Source: Galeruca laticollis (lineage: Eukaryota; Arthropoda; Insecta; Coleoptera; Chrysomelidae). From it: a stretch of 64,000 nucleotides of DNA. The notes beneath the pieces are model-generated. The model was given only the letters and a program-made list of their open reading frames with translations, did no database searches and had not been told where the DNA came from. The position numbers and the translations under genes are program-made. The DNA is taken from contig OY998180.1 in NCBI GenBank assembly GCA_963921935.1, positions 195,155,044 through 195,219,043 of the forward strand. Direction: 5' to 3'. How positions within the stretch are numbered: the stretch's first letter is position 1; each line of letters opens with the position of its first letter. Of this stretch, positions 35,901 through 41,900 are shown piece after piece.

Positions 35901-38900
35901 ATATGTGGAGACAAGCAGCAGAGTTTCATATTAAAAAAGGTTTGCCACAAGTAGCAGCTAATAGCTTAGAAGAATTATTACAAAGTAATAAAAATGACAC
36001 TAAATTAATAGCCCAATTAATTCTAGCATACTCACAGGTAAATTCTATCACGATTATTATTTTTCGCTGTGGTAAAAAAGATTCTTCTTCCAGTTTGACG
36101 AACCCAAAGCTTTGAAATATAGTAATCAATTGATATCAGTAGATGAAATTGCAAAAGACGTGGACCTTGATACACTGGAAACTACTGCTGTTCCTACTAT
36201 CAACTTTAACAAAAAGAGTCCCGCAGTAAAACTAGAATCACTTCCCAGGTAAGTTTTATATACAAACACAGCAAAATTTAATAAATCTTTTTACATTTAT
36301 TGTCATTTTACAATCTACTTCATCACAAACTTAGTAAGAGTTGTATGTTTTCGAGCTTGGAAGTGAGATGCCCATTGGCATTTTCACTTATAGGACACTA
36401 AGCATTGTTAGTGTTGTTGGAGAAGGTCAGTTTTTATTTGATCATCAATTGGTCCAAATTTTCTATTAGGTCGTTTGGGTGGCCAGATAGTTGCATCTGG
36501 TAATTGACGGAAACTGTTTTTATTACTTCTGTCACATATGAGATTTGAAGGTCATCATGGAGAAGTTGGTTGCAAATGTACCAGGGAACATTAACAATGG
36601 ATTGCAGTGTTTTCAACTGAAATATTTGTATTGTTTTTATTCTAGTGAGTTTTAAACAGCCCCTCAGTTGCATGCCATATGTCCATATAAATGGTAAAAT
36701 AACTCAAAATAAATACGAAATTGCTAATTTGTTTGCCACTTTTTTTGCAACGAATACTAAAAAAGCAATAAATACCCACTTTGCTAACTGTGGTTTTGAA
36801 AGTTATAAAACAATGTATGTCGCTAATACTTTTTATTTCAAACCTGTTATCCCTGAAGATGTATTGGATGTAATTAACTGCTTAAAAAATGTTAATGCCG
36901 AGGGTGTTGACTGTCTTTCGACAAAGATCATTCAAAGTATAGGTCCACAAATCGCATGTACTCTAGCAGATATTATCAACTACTCAGTGGAAACCGAAAC
37001 TTTTCCATCAAGTCTAAAGATAGGAGTTGTTTCACCAATACATAAAAAAGACAGCCTCCTCAGCCTTGACAATTATCGGCCAGTAACTGTCCAAACTGTG
37101 ATATGTAAAGTGATTGAAAAGTGTATTTATAAACAAATGTTTTCTTTTCTCAAAAAGTATAATGTTATATTGGACCATCAGCATGGTTTCTTACCTGGCA
37201 GATCGACGGAGAGTGCATCCGTAGCTCTGCTTAACTTTATCCACACCTCATTGGATAGAAAGAGGTATGTGGGGGCGCTCTTCTTTGATCTTTCAAAAGC
37301 TTTTGACTCGGTTCGTGCTGATATAGCAATAAATAAACTACGAGATTTAGGATTTCGGGGCAAATTTCAATCGTGGCTGAAATCATACTTAGAAGCCCGC
37401 AAACTTATTGTCAGAATTGAAGATCAGAAGTCCCTCCCCCAACCTGTGGAAATTGGCGTACCTCAGGGGTCAATCTTAGGGCCTCTGATATTTTTATTAT
37501 ACATAAATGATCTTTCTAAATATGTTAGCACTAATCATTTAATACTATATGCAGATGACACCACATTGGCAATTGATTCTGAATCTCCGGATGAGCTGCT
37601 ACTAAAGATGAATATTTTATCAAGAGAATTTATCAGTTGGTGTGAAAGAAATTCTTTGATAGTAAATTCGACAAAAACCATCCTCATGCATTTTTCTACA
37701 AGAACATATATTCCCGAAAATAGCTGTATCTCAGTTGGGGGGACTGATGTTTATTTTTCGAGTTCTACGAAATTTCTGGGAACCTACCTCGATAAGGATA
37801 TGAGTTGGAATACACATATCAACCACATTTGTAAAAAATTAAATAGTAGCTACTTTGCAATATTACAGCTAAAAAATATATTTACAACTAGTCAACTGAT
37901 CAATGTTTATTATGCAATAGTATACTCCCATATTTCCTATAATCTCATTCTGTGGGGGGGTGCGGTAAATGCCTCGAGGATTTTTATTTCTCAAAAAAGG
38001 ATTGTCCGTCTAATTTTTTATTTAGATTGTAGAGAAACATGCAGAAACCATTTTAAAGATTTCGGTGTACTAACTTTTTATTCTATTTACATCTACAAGT
38101 GCATATTATATGCAAAAAGTAATTTCAGTGAATTTAGTCTTAATTCTGATTTCCATGATTACCCAACCAAATCTGGAAAACTTATACGACCACTGAAACA
38201 TGAAACCTCATTGTTTGAAAAAAGTCCTGTCTATAAAGGAATTCAATTCCTTAATCATTTGCCAAGCTAAGATGTGAGAGCGATTTCAATGTGTTCAAAC
38301 AAAAACTTAAAAAATTTTTAATTGTCGAATGTTTCTATGATGTGTCAGAGTTTTTAAGCAAACGATTTTAATTTAAGTGTTTAATAAGTAAGTCGTATTC
38401 AATGTAATATCCTCTTCTCTGTGTGACCTGTCCTATATCATGTACTATGATCAAAAAGGATGAATAAAGTATTATTATTATTATTATACATTTTAGCATT
38501 ACTTTATATAGCAGTACCTTGTTTTTGGTTAATAGTTTGGATTTTCGGCCTATTAGCCAGTACATTTGTTTGAATTTGATGTCTAATTGTCTTCGATTTG
38601 TTTGTGTATGTTTCTCACAGGTTAATCTTCAATCAAGGTGCAGGCCTCACATCACTGGTGGGCAGTTGTTGTAGTAGGTAGTGAACGTCACCTGGACGGA
38701 TTTGGATTGGTTGATTTTAATTCTCCATTTTTTTGGTTCAGATGAATTTACATATTTATTGAAGATGTAACTGGATCACTATCTACAGTGAGGATGGCGA
38801 CATCATCTGCAAAGGCGGCTATCGTTGCACTGTCTGTTTCAGGTAGGTCATTAGTATACAGGAGGTAGAGGAGTGGTCCTAACGCTGTTCGTTGGGACAG

Positions 38901-41900
38901 ACCAGATTTTATAGCATAGTTGTCTGATATTGAATCATTGTGTTTAACTGATAAGTGTCTTTCAGGTAGGTAGTACTTTAAAAGGAGGTAACAGTTGTTG
39001 AGAGTAATTTTTATCTTGTAGAGTAGACCCTGATGCCATACCTTATCGAAGGACTGAGAGAAGTAGAAATACTCCACTGCAATACTCTTCTTTCTAGGGT
39101 TTGGCCGATGATGTTGACTATTCTGTGGGTTTGATGGATGGTAGACCTGTTCTCTCGGAATCCAAACTGGTAGTTGGGTAAGATGTTCATTAGGTCATAT
39201 TTGTCTTGGATTATCTTGAGCAGTAGTCTTTCAAATATATTGCTAAGGATGAGTAATAGGCTGATTGGTCTGTATGAGTGTTTCTTATGGGTGTTTGCCA
39301 TCTTTGTGGATCATTATTATGTGGGCGTATTTCCATATAACAGGAAAGTAGCACAGGCTCAGCATGCGATTATTGTAAAGAAGACAATAGCTTTCCCGAG
39401 CATGTCCTCGAGAACTTTTGCAGTTATCAAGTCATAGCCTGGTGTTTTCCTATTGTTAAGTTTCCATATTTCCATTTTGGATTACCCTGGGCTAATGGGC
39501 ATGAGAGTGGTGGAATTCTTCAACGTTGTTGATGTGACCATTTGCATTTTTTGTTGAATAACTTTTCATCCATATTATATTTTGGTTTTAGCACTCCAAG
39601 AGACGAACTACAAAAGAAAACTAGAAAGCACAAAAAACGTAAAGGAAAATTACCTAAAAACTGTGACCTTTCTGTCGCGCCAGATCCAGAGCGGTGGTTG
39701 CCCAAATATGAAAGGACTGGATTCAGAAAGAAAAGGGATAGGAGATCTAAAGAAGTTATTAAAGGATCTCAAGGAACTGCTTCTGGACAAGCTGAACAAT
39801 AGTAAGATTTTTTGTATTTATCCTCTAGTTACCTAAATCATTTTGACTCCATGAGTATACCATTACTATTTTCTAAGGGATTAATAACCCTGTTCTCGAT
39901 AGCTTTACATAAAAAAGTTAGATATCCACAGTGAGTTGACAAAAGGGAGTAAAAGACGTTTAATACATTTTTCAGGATGCACTAAAAATCTAATCTGTTC
40001 ATTGCGTTACAAGATTAGTGCTTTCATTTAAATATGGATTTTTTTGACAATTTCTAAGCTAATTTATTTGGCTATAAAAGTAATTATGTCTTTTTATTTG
40101 GTGTTTGAGGTTTTCATTTATTAATAAAAATGACACAAATGACCCTTACGCAAGATGTAAGTCTTACTTTTGTGACTCATCTTTTTCACTCTCGCTGTAA
40201 TGAGTGTCAATAGGTTCAAAAGGATTTGATCTATCATCAATTTTATTTGTTGCCATCTTCTTCGTCGATTTCTTCATACTTTGAATAATTTGGTTGTGAC
40301 AATTCTGCATTGTTGATGATGTTGCTTTGAGTACTTTCTGACTCAATTTGAAAAGTAGTCTACAAGTTTATCAGATTTAGATTTGCTTTAAGATTTTTAG
40401 TTAGTTCTGGAATTTCATTTACAACAAAATGCTCAGTAACATGTTTTTCAGTAGTGCAAATGCTAAAAATTGTTTCCCCTTGCAAATTAGAATAATCTAA
40501 CAAAATATCATGCTAAAAAGCTTGTTCTAAAAAATTACTGTCTTGGTCCTGATCATCTGCATTTTGAAACAATTAGTTTTCTGATAAATCTTGAACTGAT
40601 AATAATTCATCCTAGAGTTCATTACTCTTTGCTTCGAAAACCGGTTTAACTAGGTTTAGAGCTTGTGGCACCTGAAAAATATAAATGGGTAACCACCATG
40701 TCAAATCACTTTTTGATTTTAATTTAGGTAATTTCTAATTTCTGTGATTAACATTAATAATGACTATACATTTGGCTTTACTAATGTTGGTATAACATAT
40801 AAAAACAAAATATAACATAATTTGCCATGAAACTTTAGAGAAAGAACAGATAAACTTTACCATTAATAAACAATGAACAAATGCATACTCATTTGAAATT
40901 TTTATATACAAGAAAGGCATAATAATACATTTTACATTTTTGGGTAATAATTATTAGTACTAAAGACTCAAATCACAATTCATTCAAAATTAAAACAGCT
41001 AATAAAAAGTATAACATTTTATTTACACTTACCATGCATTTAACATAAAATACCGTTGTTAATTGGGCAGTTAGACTGTTCTCAGTGGTTTTGTTTTTGT
41101 TTTGATTTGGCACTTAAGTAAAGAAAAACTTAAATTTAACTTTTGTTACGAATTTTTGTCAGATACGCCGTTTTGAAGTGATATAGTACTATAAGACGTA
41201 ATAATGCACCAAAAACACATTTTTGGCGCTTACTTCTTTTTGTTGAGTCACCATCAATAAATAAAAGTTTCAGTTAAAAATGTATGAGTCCATACTGATG
41301 GTATCACAGTATTAATTTTTTCTTGTTCATATCCCCATAACTTTCAAACTAATATAGTCATCTAAGTTGAATTCTATCATTTGAGAAATCAAATTTAGCA
41401 GAAACTTAGCCAGTGGTATCTTCATTTTTGTGGCATCTTGGAATAAGATATTACTGTTTAGTAGGCCCATATCCATAATATTAAAGAAGACTTAGTTGTT
41501 CTCCGTACGCTTTCGACAGAGCTCAGCAGCATATCGTACTGCTCCCATTCTTTTGTTGTACACAATAATACATTCTGGTTTCGTAATTTGTCTGTTGGTC
41601 GTTCTATCAGTTTTCCCTGTAGCTGCGACAGTAGATAAACAACAGCGATAGTACCACCGGTATAGGGAAAACCATGTGTAAGATAGAGAGAACACGAGGA
41701 TATCCATGTGTTAGAGAGAGATGGCATCAGATGGGGGAGGGTGACGTCACGATGTTCACATTTAGGCCACGCGGCGGATGGGGATGAAGAAACGTGCCAA
41801 AACGGCCGTACAGAGGGGGTGTCAAAACGGCACCGAGCCAAAAGGGCGGTGGTAGCAATGCTACTTTTTCCGTATACTGCGCATGTTTTCCGTTACATAT

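Larger units (their letters stand above)
36320..39500 (-). mobile_element. Jockey-clade LINE (LINE C family) relic in intron 8, split by another LINE
   Basis: Minus-strand pieces follow the order of LINE C: YRPISLLLILSNIFERLLLK and YQFGFRENRSTIHQTHRIVN (39301-39150), SQSFDKVWHQGLLYKIK, SGLSQRTALGPLLYLLYTND and AAFADDVAILTVD (39077-38770), YWLIGRKSKLLTKNKVLLYK (about 38565-38500). After the insertion come WTYGMQLRGCLK and VNVPWYICNQLLHDDLQISY (36690-36434). Many frames are broken and there is no ORF1, so it is an old 5'-truncated copy. The 3' end is near 36320. Confidence 0.75.
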
